Assembly (NCBI RefSeq): GCF_000019785.1
Contig: NC_010524.1
Span: 1,674,001 to 1,738,000, forward strand
Direction of reading: 5' to 3'
DNA from: Leptothrix cholodnii SP-6
Lineage (GTDB): Bacteria > Pseudomonadota > Gammaproteobacteria > Burkholderiales > Burkholderiaceae_C
Length of the DNA: 64,000 bases
Both the position numbers and the translations under genes were made by a program. This document shows, piece by piece, positions 54,624 to 63,938 of this stretch (position 1 is the stretch's first letter; each line of letters begins with the position of its first letter). The notes under the pieces were generated by a model. That model made no database searches. It saw only the letters and a program-made list of their open reading frames with translations, and had not been told where the DNA came from.

Positions 54624-57600
54624 TCAGTTCGCATGCGTGTTCGCAGCGGCCGTACCCGCCAGCAGCGTCGCGTTGCCGCCGGCCGCCGCGGTGTTGATCG
54701 TCACCGTCTGCTCGCCGCAGAAGCGGTACAGGTAGTGCGGCCCGCCGGCTTTCGGCCCGGTGCCCGACAGCCCCTCGCCGCCGAACGGCTGCACGCCCAC
54801 CACCGCGCCGATCATGTTGCGGTTGATGTAGACGTTGCCCACCCGCGCCTGCTCGGCGATGCGCAGCGCGCGGCCGTCGATGCGGGTGTGCACGCCCAGC
54901 GTCAGGCCGTAGCCCAGGCCGTTGATCTGCGCCACCAGCGCGTCCGGGTCGCCGCGCCAGCGCAGGACGTGCAGCACCGGGCCGAAGACTTCCTCGCGCA
55001 TCGCGCCGATGTCGGCGATCTCGTAGGCGACCGGTGCGATGTGGGTGGCGGCCAGCGCATCCGGCAGCGCGCTGCGGGCGATCAGGCGGGCGCTCTCGTC
55101 GAGCCGGCGCACGTGGCGGGCGAGATTCGCGTGCGCCTCGGCGTCGATCACCGGGCCGATGTCGACGGCCCAGCTGTGCGCCGCGTCGCGCGGGTCGCCG
55201 CTCACCAGTTCGGCCATCGCGCCCGACAGCATTTCGAGCAGCTTGTCGGCCACTTCGTCGTGCACGCACAGCAGCCGCAGCGCCGAGCAGCGCTGGCCGG
55301 CGGAGCGGAAGGCGCTCTGCACGACCGCATCGACCACCTGCTCGGGCAGCGCGCTCGAGTCGACCACCATCGCGTTGAGCCCGCCGGTCTCGGCGATCAG
55401 CGGCACGATCGCGCCGTCGCGTTCGGCCAGCACGCGGTTGATCGCGCGGGCCACCTGCGTCGAGCCGGTGAAACACACGCCCGCGCAGCGCGTGTGCGCC
55501 ACCAGGGCGGCGCCGACGGTTTCGCCCGGGCCGTGCAGCAGCGCGATCGCGTTCTCGGGCAGGCCGGCCTGGATCAGCAGGTGCACGAAGGCCATCGCCA
55601 CCGCCGGTGTCTGCTCGGCCGGCTTGGCCGCCACGGTGTTGCCGGCGACGAGCGCGGCCACCACCTGGCCGGCGAAGATCGCCAGCGGGAAGTTCCACGG
55701 GCTGATGCAGACGAAGGCGCCGCGGCCGTGCAGGCGCAGCTCGTTGCTCTCGCCGGTCGGGCCGGGCAGCGTCTGCGGCGCCAGCTTGGTGGCGGCCTGC
55801 TCGGCGTAGTAGCGGCAGAAGTCGACCGCCTCGCGTACCTCGGAAACGCCGTCGGCCAGCGTCTTGCCGCCTTCGTGCACGAGCAGGGCGACGAACTCGT
55901 CCATGCGCGCTTCGAGCGCATCGGCCGCACGCTGCAGCACGGCGCAGCGGTGCGCCAGCGGCGTGGCATTCCAGGCCGGCTGGCTGGCGTGCAGCGCGTG
56001 CATGGCCTCGCGCGCCTGGTCGACGCTGGCCTCGCTCACCGGCGGCAGACCGACGCGGCCGCGCTCGGCGAGCGTCTGGATCATCGGCAGGCGGTGCGCG
56101 GCGATGTGCAGGTCGCGCCCGGCCGAGTTGGCGCGGCCGGCGCCGTACAGCGCCACCGGCAGCGGCAGGCTGCTGGCCGACGGCGCGTGCAGCGGCGAGG
56201 TCAGCAGCGTGATGACGTCGACCGTCGGGTCGGCCAGCTGGTGCACGAACGACGAATTGGCGCCGTTTTCCAGCAGCCGGCGCACCAGATAGGCGAGCAG
56301 GTCGCGGTGTTCGCCGACCGGCGCGTAGATGCGCAGCGGCGGTGCGTCAGGCGTGCGGCGCAGGTCTTTCAAGACTTCGCGGTAGACCGCCTCGCCCATG
56401 CCGTGCAGGCGCTGAAGTTCGAAGCGCGCCCCCGGCGCACGCGCCATCTGCAGCAGCGCCGCGATGGTGGCGGCGTTGTGGGTGGCGAACTGCGGGTAGA
56501 TGCAGTCGCTCGCCGCCAGCAGCGCACGCGCGCAGGCCAGGTAGCTCAGATCGGTGTGGCGCTTGTCGGTGAACACCGGGTAGGCGGCGAGGCCCAGTTC
56601 CTGGGCGCGCTTGATCTCGCTGTCCCAGTACGCGCCCTTGACCAGCCGCACCATCAGCCGGCGCTGGTGCTGGCGGGCGATCTGCACCACGGCGGCGACG
56701 GTGTCGCTGGCGCGGGTCTGGTAGGCCTGCACCGCCAGGCCCAGGCCGGTCCAATCCGGATGCGTGCGCGCAGCGTGTGCGGCCAGCGCGTCGAGCACCT
56801 GCAGCGACAGCTCCAGCCGCTCGCTCTCCTCGGCGTCGATCGTCAGGTTGATGTTGGCGGCGGCCGCGGCGTCGACCAGCGCGATCAGGCGCGGCAGCAG
56901 GCGCTTGAACACGCTGGCGGACTGCGCCGCTTCGTAGCGCGCATCGAGCGCCGACAGCTTGATCGAGATGCCGTCGGCGCTTTCCGGTGACGTCGCCCGA
57001 CCGGGCTTGGCGATCGCTGCGATCGCACCCTGGTAGGCCGCCAGGTAGTGCCGCGCATCGGCATCGGTGCGGGCGCCTTCGCCGAGCATGTCGAAGCTGT
57101 GCACCAGGCCGGGCTCCTTGCGGCTGGCGGCGCGGGCGATGTCGAGCGCCTCGGCGATGCTCTGGCCCAGCACGAACTGCTTGCCCAGCAGCTGGATGGC
57201 GCGCACGGTGGCGGCCACCACGGTCTGCGCGCCCAGGCGCTGCAGCAGGCCGGGCTGACCGCCCCCCGCTTCGGGCAGCAGCTTGCGCGAGAAATCGAGC
57301 GAGCGCGCCGCCAGACTGGCCATCAGCGGGTGCGCGCTGCCGGCGTGTGCCGCGTGCGCGCTGAAGTCGCCACGGCCGAGCTGGTCGGCGGTCAGCGCGA
57401 TCGCGGTGGCGGTGTCGGGCACCCGCAGCAGCGCCTCGGCCAGCCGCATCAGCGCCAGGCCCTCGGCGCTGGAGATCGGGTAGTCGTGCAGCAGCGACTC
57501 CAGCGCCCAGAACGGCGCCGGCGTGCCGCGCACCGCTTCCACCCAGGGCGTGGCACGGCCGACCACCGCGCTCCAGTCGAGCGGGCCGGCGGCTGCCGCG

Positions 57601-57743
57601 CCGGTCAGCGTGCCCAGCAGGCGCTGAACTTGCTCGGCTTCGTCGCGCAAGGGCGAGGGCAGGCGGTCGCCCACCAAGGCCGCGGCGGCGGGCTGCGCAA
57701 GCGGCAGGGGCATGGATCGGGCGGCGGTCGATGGGTTGCTCAT
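54624..57743 (-). CDS. putA: Bifunctional proline dehydrogenase / P5C dehydrogenase
   Basis: 1039 residues. N-terminal proline dehydrogenase barrel with RLVKGAYWDSEIKRAQ (about 363) and YPQFATHNAATI (about 417); C-terminal aldehyde dehydrogenase with the general-base Glu in AETGGLNAMV (about 784) and nucleophile Cys in GQRCSALRL (about 817). It oxidises proline to glutamate via FAD and NAD. It lacks the ribbon-helix-helix repressor domain of enteric PutA (no such start motif) and the long C-terminal extension. Control probably comes from the divergent Lrp-type gene. Confidence 0.96.
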   Translation of the reverse strand: MSNPSTAARSMPLPLAQPAAAALVGDRLPSPLRDEAEQVQRLLGTLTGAAAAGPLDWSAVVGRATPWVEAVRGTPAPFWALESLLHDYPISSAEGLALMRLAEALLRVPDTATAIALTADQLGRGDFSAHAAHAGSAHPLMASLAARSLDFSRKLLPEAGGGQPGLLQRLGAQTVVAATVRAIQLLGKQFVLGQSIAEALDIARAASRKEPGLVHSFDMLGEGARTDADARHYLAAYQGAIAAIAKPGRATSPESADGISIKLSALDARYEAAQSASVFKRLLPRLIALVDAAAAANINLTIDAEESERLELSLQVLDALAAHAARTHPDWTGLGLAVQAYQTRASDTVAAVVQIARQHQRRLMVRLVKGAYWDSEIKRAQELGLAAYPVFTDKRHTDLSYLACARALLAASDCIYPQFATHNAATIAALLQMARAPGARFELQRLHGMGEAVYREVLKDLRRTPDAPPLRIYAPVGEHRDLLAYLVRRLLENGANSSFVHQLADPTVDVITLLTSPLHAPSASSLPLPVALYGAGRANSAGRDLHIAAHRLPMIQTLAERGRVGLPPVSEASVDQAREAMHALHASQPAWNATPLAHRCAVLQRAADALEARMDEFVALLVHEGGKTLADGVSEVREAVDFCRYYAEQAATKLAPQTLPGPTGESNELRLHGRGAFVCISPWNFPLAIFAGQVVAALVAGNTVAAKPAEQTPAVAMAFVHLLIQAGLPENAIALLHGPGETVGAALVAHTRCAGVCFTGSTQVARAINRVLAERDGAIVPLIAETGGLNAMVVDSSALPEQVVDAVVQSAFRSAGQRCSALRLLCVHDEVADKLLEMLSGAMAELVSGDPRDAAHSWAVDIGPVIDAEAHANLARHVRRLDESARLIARSALPDALAATHIAPVAYEIADIGAMREEVFGPVLHVLRWRGDPDALVAQINGLGYGLTLGVHTRIDGRALRIAEQARVGNVYINRNMIGAVVGVQPFGGEGLSGTGPKAGGPHYLYRFCGEQTVTINTAAAGGNATLLAGTAAANTHAN

Positions 57744-57800
57744 GGCATGTCGCGCAACGGCGTCAGTTTGGTCGATCCATCCAGCTTATGCCTTTCCAGC

Positions 57801-57816
57801 TTGGATTTTTCTCCAA
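57801..57816. promoter_or_regulatory. Inverted repeat in the putA/lrp intergenic region
   Basis: TTGGA-TTTTTC-TCCAA lies in the 105-bp gap between divergent putA and the Lrp-type regulator, a locally AT-rich stretch. It is a plausible site for the Lrp protein to autoregulate and control putA. TAAGAT (57837-57842) 6 nt before the regulator ATG may be its -10. Confidence 0.45.
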
Positions 57817-57848
57817 ACAAGATCAGTTTCACCGGATAAGATGAATCC

Positions 57849-58328
57849 ATGGTTTCAGACAACGACGCTCCCGTCATCGACAAGATCGACCGCAAGATCC
57901 TGCGCCAGCTGCAGGCCGACGGGCGCATCTCGAACCTCAAGCTGGCCGAGGCGGTGCACCTGTCGCCCACCGCCGTGCTCGAGCGGGTGCGCCGCCTCAC
58001 GCGCGACGGCTTCGTGCTGGGCTACGAGGCGCGCCTCAATCCCAAGCTGCTGGGTGCCGGGCTGATGGTGTTCGTGGAGGTGCTGCTCGACCGCACCGTG
58101 CACGACGTGATGGACACCTTCAAGGCGGCCGTGCAGGTGCGCCCGGAGATCCTCGAGTGCCACCTCGTGGCGGGCGGTTTCGACTACCTGCTCAAGACCC
58201 GCGTGGCCGACATGGCGGCCTACCGCGAGTTCATCGGCACCGTGATCTGGACCCTGCCGGGCGTGCGCGAGACACGCACCTACGTGGTGATGGAAGAGGT
58301 CAAGTGCACGGCGGCGATCGCCTTGTGA
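57849..58328 (+). CDS. Lrp/AsnC-family regulator, probable putA regulator
   Basis: 159 residues: N-terminal HTH (IDRKILRQLQADGRISNLKLAEAVHLSPTAV split across helices) and a C-terminal RAM ligand domain ending ETRTYVVMEEVK. Divergent from putA, the PutR/BkdR layout, so it probably activates putA in response to proline or P5C (inference from context). No Shine-Dalgarno is visible upstream; the start may be nearly leaderless. Confidence 0.92.
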   Translation: MVSDNDAPVIDKIDRKILRQLQADGRISNLKLAEAVHLSPTAVLERVRRLTRDGFVLGYEARLNPKLLGAGLMVFVEVLLDRTVHDVMDTFKAAVQVRPEILECHLVAGGFDYLLKTRVADMAAYREFIGTVIWTLPGVRETRTYVVMEEVKCTAAIAL

Positions 58329-58359
58329 ACCGAGTCGGCGTTCCGCTGGTTGCCGGGCC

Positions 58360-59049
58360 TCAAGCCCGTGCGCCGAACACCGCCGTGCCGATCCGCACCA
58401 TCGTCGCGCCTTCCAGCACCGCGGCCTCGAGGTCGGCGCTCATGCCCATCGACAGGGTGTCCAGCGCCAGCCCCCGGGCCTGCAGCGACTCGAACAGCTC
58501 GCGCAGCGCGCGGTGCGGCCGGCGTTGCGATTCGAGGTCGCCGTCGGGCTCGGGGATGGCCATCAGGCCGCGCAGCCGCAGGCGCGGCAGGGCCGCCACG
58601 GCGTGGGCGACGTCGGCCACGTCGGCGGGTGCGAGGCCGCTCTTGCTGGCCTCGCCGCTGATGTTGACCTGCAGGCAGACCTGCAGCGGCGCGGCGCCGG
58701 CCGGGCGCTGTTCGCTCAGGCGCTGCGCGATCCTGAGGCGGTCGATGCTGTGCACCCAGTCGAAGGCTTCGGCCACCACGCGGGTCTTGTTGCCCTGCAG
58801 CGGGCCGATCAGGTGCCACTCGATCTGCTGGCGCAGGTCGGCCAGCTGCGCGATCTTGGCGAGCGCCTCCTGCACGTAGTTCTCGCCGAAGGCGCGCTGG
58901 CCGGCGGCATGGGCGCAGCGGATGGCGTCGGCGGGCTGGGTCTTGCTCACGGCCAGCAGCGCCACGCTGTTGTCGGGCCGCTGCGCGGCTCTGCAAGCGT
59001 TGGTAAGGCGTCCGTGCACTTGTTGTAGGCGTGTTGCGATCGTCGTCAT
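58360..59049 (-). CDS. YggS-family PLP homeostasis protein
   Basis: 229 residues, single-domain alanine racemase N-terminal-type barrel: LLAVSKTQPADAI holds the PLP lysine, followed by FGENYVQEALAKI, WHLIGPLQGNKT and the phosphate-binding LSMGMSADLEAAV. YggS/PLPBP proteins control free PLP and amino-acid balance and have no known catalytic reaction. It is convergent with the Lrp gene and divergent from pilT, an order (yggS beside pilT) common in proteobacteria. Confidence 0.94.
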   Translation of the reverse strand: MTTIATRLQQVHGRLTNACRAAQRPDNSVALLAVSKTQPADAIRCAHAAGQRAFGENYVQEALAKIAQLADLRQQIEWHLIGPLQGNKTRVVAEAFDWVHSIDRLRIAQRLSEQRPAGAAPLQVCLQVNISGEASKSGLAPADVADVAHAVAALPRLRLRGLMAIPEPDGDLESQRRPHRALRELFESLQARGLALDTLSMGMSADLEAAVLEGATMVRIGTAVFGARA

Positions 59050-59110
59050 AATCGATCAGCTTAGACCACAACTGCCGGGCGATTCCCACCCGCCCGTGCC
59101 TCGGGAATCC

Positions 59111-60154
59111 ATGGACATCACACAGCTGCTGGCGTTTTCGGTCCGCAACAAGGCTTCGGATCTGCACCTCTCCGCCGGTTTGCCGCCGATGATCCGGGTG
59201 CATGGCGACGTGCGGCGCATCAACGTCGATCCGCTCGGGCACAAGAACGTGCACGAGATGGTCTACGACGTCATGAACGACGCCCAGCGCAAGGTCTTCG
59301 AGGAGACGCTGGAGTGCGACTTCTCGTTCGAGATCCAGGGCCTGTCGCGCTTCCGGGTCAATGCCTTCAACCACAACCGCGGCGCCGGCGCGGTGTTCCG
59401 GACCATCCCGAGCAAGATCCTGACGCTCGAGGACCTGAACTGCCCGAAGGTGTTCGCCGAGCTGTCGCTCAAGCCGCGCGGCATGGTGCTGGTGACCGGG
59501 CCGACCGGCTCGGGCAAGAGCACCACGCTGGCGGCGATGGTCAACCACCGCAACGAGAACGAATACGGTCACATCCTGACGGTCGAAGACCCGATCGAGT
59601 TCGTGCACGAGTCCAAGAAGTGCCTGATCAACCAGCGCGAGGTCGGGGCGCAGACGCTGTCGTTCTCGAACGCGCTGCGCTCGGCGCTGCGCGAGGATCC
59701 GGACGCGATCCTGGTGGGTGAGCTGCGCGATCTCGAGACCATCCGCCTGGCGCTGACCGCCGCCGAAACCGGCCACCTGGTGTTCGGCACGCTGCACACC
59801 TCGAGCGCGGCCAAGACGATCGACCGCATGGTCGACGTGTTCCCCGCGGCCGAGAAGGAGATGGTGCGGGCGATGCTGTCGGAGTCGCTGGTGGCGGTGA
59901 TCTCGCAGTCCCTGCTCAAGACCCGCGACGGCAGCGGCCGGGTGGCGGCGCACGAGATCATGCTGGGCACCGCCGCCATCCGCAACCTGATCCGCGAGAA
60001 CAAGGTGGCGCAGATGTACTCGATCATCCAGACCGGCCAGGCGCAGGGCATGCAGACGCTCGACCAGTGCCTGGCCGATCTGGTGCGGCGCGGCCAGGTC
60101 GCGGCGTCCGAGGCGCGCACGATGGCGCGCATGCCCGAGAACTTCCCGGGTTGA
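59111..60154 (+). CDS. pilT: Type IV pilus retraction ATPase PilT
   Basis: 347 residues: starts MDITQLLAFSVRNKASDLHL, with GPTGSGKSTTLAAM (Walker A), the Asp-box HILTVEDPIEFVH, Walker B AILVGELRDLETI and the AIRNLIRE motif required for retraction. It depolymerises pili for twitching and DNA uptake. The ATG lies before the family start; the frame is open further upstream into yggS antisense, without homology. pilU follows after 25 nt. Confidence 0.96.
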   Translation: MDITQLLAFSVRNKASDLHLSAGLPPMIRVHGDVRRINVDPLGHKNVHEMVYDVMNDAQRKVFEETLECDFSFEIQGLSRFRVNAFNHNRGAGAVFRTIPSKILTLEDLNCPKVFAELSLKPRGMVLVTGPTGSGKSTTLAAMVNHRNENEYGHILTVEDPIEFVHESKKCLINQREVGAQTLSFSNALRSALREDPDAILVGELRDLETIRLALTAAETGHLVFGTLHTSSAAKTIDRMVDVFPAAEKEMVRAMLSESLVAVISQSLLKTRDGSGRVAAHEIMLGTAAIRNLIRENKVAQMYSIIQTGQAQGMQTLDQCLADLVRRGQVAASEARTMARMPENFPG

Positions 60155-60179
60155 CCGGCAACCGTCACAGGAACGATCC

Positions 60180-61316
60180 ATGGAACGCGACCAGGCATCC
60201 AAGTTCATCAACGACCTGCTGCGCCTGCTGGTCTCGCGCGGCGGCTCCGACCTGTTCCTGACGTCGGAGTTTCCGCCGGCGATCAAGGTCGACGGCAAGG
60301 TCACCAAGGTGTCGCCGCAGGCGCTGTCGGGCCAGCACACGGTGGCGCTGGCGCGCGCGGTGATGAACGACAAGCAGACCGCCGAGTTCGAGCGCACCAA
60401 GGAGTGCAACTTCGCGATCTCGCCGCAGGGCGTGGGGCGTTTCCGGGTCAATGCCTTCGTGCAGCAGGGCCAGGTCGGCATGGTGTTGCGCACCATCCCG
60501 CGCGAACTGCCCACGGTCGACAAGCTCGGCCTGCCGAACGTGCTCAAGGACATCGCGATGACCAAGCGCGGGCTGGTCATCATGGTGGGCGCCACCGGCT
60601 CGGGCAAGAGCACGACGCTGGCGGCGATGGTCGACCACCGCAACATCACGGCTTACGACCACATCATCACGATCGAGGATCCGGTCGAGTTCGTGCACCC
60701 GCACAAGAACTGCATCGTCACCCAGCGCGAGGTCGGCATCGACACGCTGGACTGGGGCGCGGCGCTGAAGAACACGCTGCGCCAGGCGCCCGACGTGATC
60801 CTGATGGGCGAGATCCGCGACCGCGAGACGATGGAGCACGCGGTCGCCTTCGCCGAGACCGGCCACCTGTGCATGGCCACGCTGCACGCCAACAGCGCCA
60901 ACCAGGCGCTCGACCGCATCGTCAACTTCTTCCCCGAGGAACGCCGCGACCAGCTGCTGATGGACCTGTCGCTCAATCTCAAGGCGATGGTCAGCCAGCG
61001 CCTGCTGCCGCGCGAGGAAGGCAACGGCCGCATCGCCGCGGTCGAGATCCTGCTCAACACGCCGCTGATCACCGACCTGATCTTCAAGGGCGAGGTCTCC
61101 GAGATCAAGGAAGTGATGAAGAAGAGCCGCGAGCACGGCATGCAGACCTTCGACCAGGCGCTGTTCGCGCTCTACGAAGGCCATTACGTGAGCTACGAAG
61201 ACGCGCTGCGCAACGCCGACTCGGTCAACGACCTGCGCCTGCAGATCAAGCTGCACAGCAGCCGTGCGCGCAACACCGATTTCGGCTCCGGCACCGAGCA
61301 CCTGTCGATCGTCTGA
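60180..61316 (+). CDS. pilU: PilT-dependent retraction ATPase PilU
   Basis: 378 residues, PilT paralog with GATGSGKSTTLAAM, Asp-box HIITIEDPVEFVH, Walker B ILMGEIRDRETM and a longer C-terminus (NADSVNDLRLQIKL) typical of PilU. PilU boosts PilT-driven retraction. Same operon as pilT; the start of the next gene, a sensor kinase, is 4 nt after the stop. Confidence 0.95.
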   Translation: MERDQASKFINDLLRLLVSRGGSDLFLTSEFPPAIKVDGKVTKVSPQALSGQHTVALARAVMNDKQTAEFERTKECNFAISPQGVGRFRVNAFVQQGQVGMVLRTIPRELPTVDKLGLPNVLKDIAMTKRGLVIMVGATGSGKSTTLAAMVDHRNITAYDHIITIEDPVEFVHPHKNCIVTQREVGIDTLDWGAALKNTLRQAPDVILMGEIRDRETMEHAVAFAETGHLCMATLHANSANQALDRIVNFFPEERRDQLLMDLSLNLKAMVSQRLLPREEGNGRIAAVEILLNTPLITDLIFKGEVSEIKEVMKKSREHGMQTFDQALFALYEGHYVSYEDALRNADSVNDLRLQIKLHSSRARNTDFGSGTEHLSIV

Positions 61317-61320
61317 GCCG

Positions 61321-63231
61321 ATGCGGCGGCGCATCCGGGGCGGCTTCGATGGGCTGCTCGTCGCCGTGCTGTGGCTGCTGGCGCCGTTGGCGCTGGCACA
61401 GTCTTCGCCACCGGCTGCGCGCCTGACACAGGCCTGGTTCGCGAGCGCGGACACACCCGAGCCGCCACCGCGGGGCGATGCGCGCTGGCAGCCGGTCGAG
61501 CTGCCACATGTCTGGAGCATGGCCGAGCAGGAGGGCCGCGGCGGCTGGTATCGGCTGGCCTGGCGTGATCCGGCGGCGCGCACGCAAACCGCCGCGCTGC
61601 CGTGGTCGGTCTATCTGCCGCAGGTGCACGTGAATGCCGCGCTCTGGCTCGACGGCCTGCCGCTGGGCGACGGCGGCCGGCTCGATGATCCGATGGCCTT
61701 CCACTGGAACCATCCGATGCTGTTTCGCCTGCCGCCGGCGGTTGCGGCCGGCGCCGAACATGACTTGCTGATCCGCGTGCGTGTAGCCGGTGGCTTCGGC
61801 CTGCTCGCGCCGGTGGAGATCGGGCCCGACGCGGCGCTGCGGGCGCGCCATGACCTGCGCCGTTTCTGGCAGGCCGAGGTGCACGGCGTGCTGGCGCTGC
61901 TGCTGCTGTCGATCGCCGCGCTGTCGCTGGCGATCTGGGGCCAGCGACGCCAGGACACGCAGTATCTGTGGCTGGCCGTCTCGTGCATGGCCTGGGCGGT
62001 GTTCGCGGTGTTCCTGTACGGGCGCGAGTTCTGGATCGATCCGCTGTGGATGCAGTGGCTGGCGCAGAACGGCACCGTCTGGTGGGTGACCGGCCTGGCG
62101 CATTACGTGCACCGATTGACCGGTGGGCCGCGGCGACGCATCGAGCGCGTGGTGGTGGGCGTTTCGCTGCTGTTGGGCGTGGCGGCGCTGCTGCTCGATC
62201 CGCTCTCGCGGGTGCATGTCTACAGCCTGGGCCACGTGTTCGCGCTGATCACGGTGGGCTACCTGCTGGTCCATACGCTGCGCCATGCCCGGCGCACCGG
62301 CGCCGGCAGCGCCTACGGCCTGGCGCTGGCCTGTGCGGTGGTGCTGCTGGCGGGAGTGCACGACGTCGTGCTGACGATGCCGGTGGCCTGGTCGTCGATG
62401 GCGCTGGTGCGCCAGCTGCAGGACTGGCGTTTCTACCTGACCCCCTTCGGCGCGCCGCTGGCTTCGGTGCTGCTGGCGTTCTTCCTGGCGCGGCGCTTCG
62501 TCTCGACGCTGGCGCAGTTCGAGGGCCTCAACGCCCAGCTCGAGCGCCGTGTCGAGGACAGCCGCCAGGCGCTCGACCGCCAGTACGAAGCCCGCCGCCA
62601 GCTCGAGCGCGCGCAGGCCGCGGCCGAGGAGCGCGAACGCATCGTGCGCGAGATGCACGACGGCATCGGCGGCCACCTCATGACCGCGCTGCGCGGTGTC
62701 GAGCGCGGGGCCTTCAGCCAGGACCGCCTGACCGAGCTGCTGCAGGACAGCCTCGACGACCTGCGCCTGATCATCGACGCCAGCTCGGCCAGCACCGCGC
62801 TGCAGCCGGCGCTGGCGGCCTGGCGCAGCCGCTGGGACCCGCGCCTGGAGGCGCTCGGCGTGGCGCTGAACTGGCATGTCGACGAGGCCGTCGCCCAGGT
62901 CGAACTCGCGCCCGACGTCGTGCTGCAGCTCATGCGCATCCTGCAGGAGGCGGTGACCAACACCCTCAAGCACGCCCAGGCGAGCGAGGTCGACATTCAC
63001 ACGCGCCTGCAGGACGCCGAGCTGCAGCTGGTGATCCGCGACAACGGCCGGGGTGCGCTCGGGCCGGGTCTGCCGACCTTCGCGCCCGCCGGCGCCGGGG
63101 CCGGGCAGCATGGCTTGCGCTCGATGCACAACCGTGCCGCCGCGATCGGTGCGCGCCTGGAGTGGTGCGCGGCGGTGGGCGGGGGCACGCAGGTGCTGCT
63201 GCGCCTGGGCGCGCCGACGCGGCCGGCCTAG
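61321..63231 (+). CDS. Sensor histidine kinase, 7TMR-DISM-like sensor with HisKA_3
   Basis: 636 residues: signal peptide (to about LALAQ), a beta-rich extracellular domain with VELPHVW and WLDGLPLG, about seven TMs (about 195-400), a coiled coil, NarX-type H-box REMHDGIGGHLMTAL (His near 446), and an HATPase (LQEAVTNTLKHA, DNGRGAL). It begins 4 nt after pilU, so is probably co-transcribed. The likely partner is the NarL regulator encoded convergently next door; both stop codons share one CTAG (63228-63231). The sensor half resembles the kinase at the other window end. Confidence 0.9.
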   Translation: MRRRIRGGFDGLLVAVLWLLAPLALAQSSPPAARLTQAWFASADTPEPPPRGDARWQPVELPHVWSMAEQEGRGGWYRLAWRDPAARTQTAALPWSVYLPQVHVNAALWLDGLPLGDGGRLDDPMAFHWNHPMLFRLPPAVAAGAEHDLLIRVRVAGGFGLLAPVEIGPDAALRARHDLRRFWQAEVHGVLALLLLSIAALSLAIWGQRRQDTQYLWLAVSCMAWAVFAVFLYGREFWIDPLWMQWLAQNGTVWWVTGLAHYVHRLTGGPRRRIERVVVGVSLLLGVAALLLDPLSRVHVYSLGHVFALITVGYLLVHTLRHARRTGAGSAYGLALACAVVLLAGVHDVVLTMPVAWSSMALVRQLQDWRFYLTPFGAPLASVLLAFFLARRFVSTLAQFEGLNAQLERRVEDSRQALDRQYEARRQLERAQAAAEERERIVREMHDGIGGHLMTALRGVERGAFSQDRLTELLQDSLDDLRLIIDASSASTALQPALAAWRSRWDPRLEALGVALNWHVDEAVAQVELAPDVVLQLMRILQEAVTNTLKHAQASEVDIHTRLQDAELQLVIRDNGRGALGPGLPTFAPAGAGAGQHGLRSMHNRAAAIGARLEWCAAVGGGTQVLLRLGAPTRPA

Positions 63232-63938
63232 CGCAACAGGCCGCGCCGGGTGGCCTCGATCGCCGCTTCGGCGCGACTCGAGATGCCGAGCTTGCGGTAG
63301 ACCTCGCGCACGTAGCCGTTCACGGTGTTCACGCTGATGGCCAGCAGGCGGCCGATCTCGGCGGCCTTGTGGCCCTTGCCCATCATGCGCAGCACGTCTT
63401 CTTCGCGCCCGGTCAGGCGCACGCTGTCGTCGGCCTGCGGTGTCGATGCCGGGCCGCAGCGCTGCGCCGATGACGGCGTCGCACCCTGCGCACCGGCCGC
63501 CGTCTCGTCGAGCGAGCGGCGGAAGTGCGCCAGCACGCGCAAGGCGATCGACGGCGACAGCGGCGGCTCACCTTGCGCGATGCGCCGCAACTGCGCCTCG
63601 ACCACCGCACGCGGCTGCGACTTCAGCACATAGCCGCTGGCACCGGCCTGCAGGGCCGGGAAGACGTGGTTGTCGTCGTCGTGGATGGTCGCCACCACCA
63701 CCAGCGTGGGCGGGATGACACGCGCCAGGCGGGCGATCAGCGCCTGCGCCGTGCCGTCGGGCAGGCTCCAGTCGACCACCGCCAGGCCGTAGTGGCGCTG
63801 GTTGACCAGCGCCTCGGCCTGCGCCAGATCGGCCGCGGCGTCGATGCGCCGCAGGTCGGGCAGGGCGCGGCGCAGCACCTCGACCAGCCAGAGGCGGGGT
63901 TCGTCCAGGTCTTCGACGATGAGGGCGCTGTCATACAT
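63228..63938 (-). CDS. NarL/FixJ-family response regulator
   Basis: 236 residues: receiver with VEDLDE and phosphoacceptor Asp56 in VVDWSLPDGTA, Lys in YVLKSQ; a low-complexity linker (about 138-168); LuxR-type HTH (LTGREEDVLRMMGKGHKAAEIG, about 172-232). It is encoded tail-to-tail with the DISM kinase instead of in tandem with it. The upstream gene is outside the window; 63939-64000 shows nothing I can name. Confidence 0.92.
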   Translation of the reverse strand: MYDSALIVEDLDEPRLWLVEVLRRALPDLRRIDAAADLAQAEALVNQRHYGLAVVDWSLPDGTAQALIARLARVIPPTLVVVATIHDDDNHVFPALQAGASGYVLKSQPRAVVEAQLRRIAQGEPPLSPSIALRVLAHFRRSLDETAAGAQGATPSSAQRCGPASTPQADDSVRLTGREEDVLRMMGKGHKAAEIGRLLAISVNTVNGYVREVYRKLGISSRAEAAIEATRRGLLR

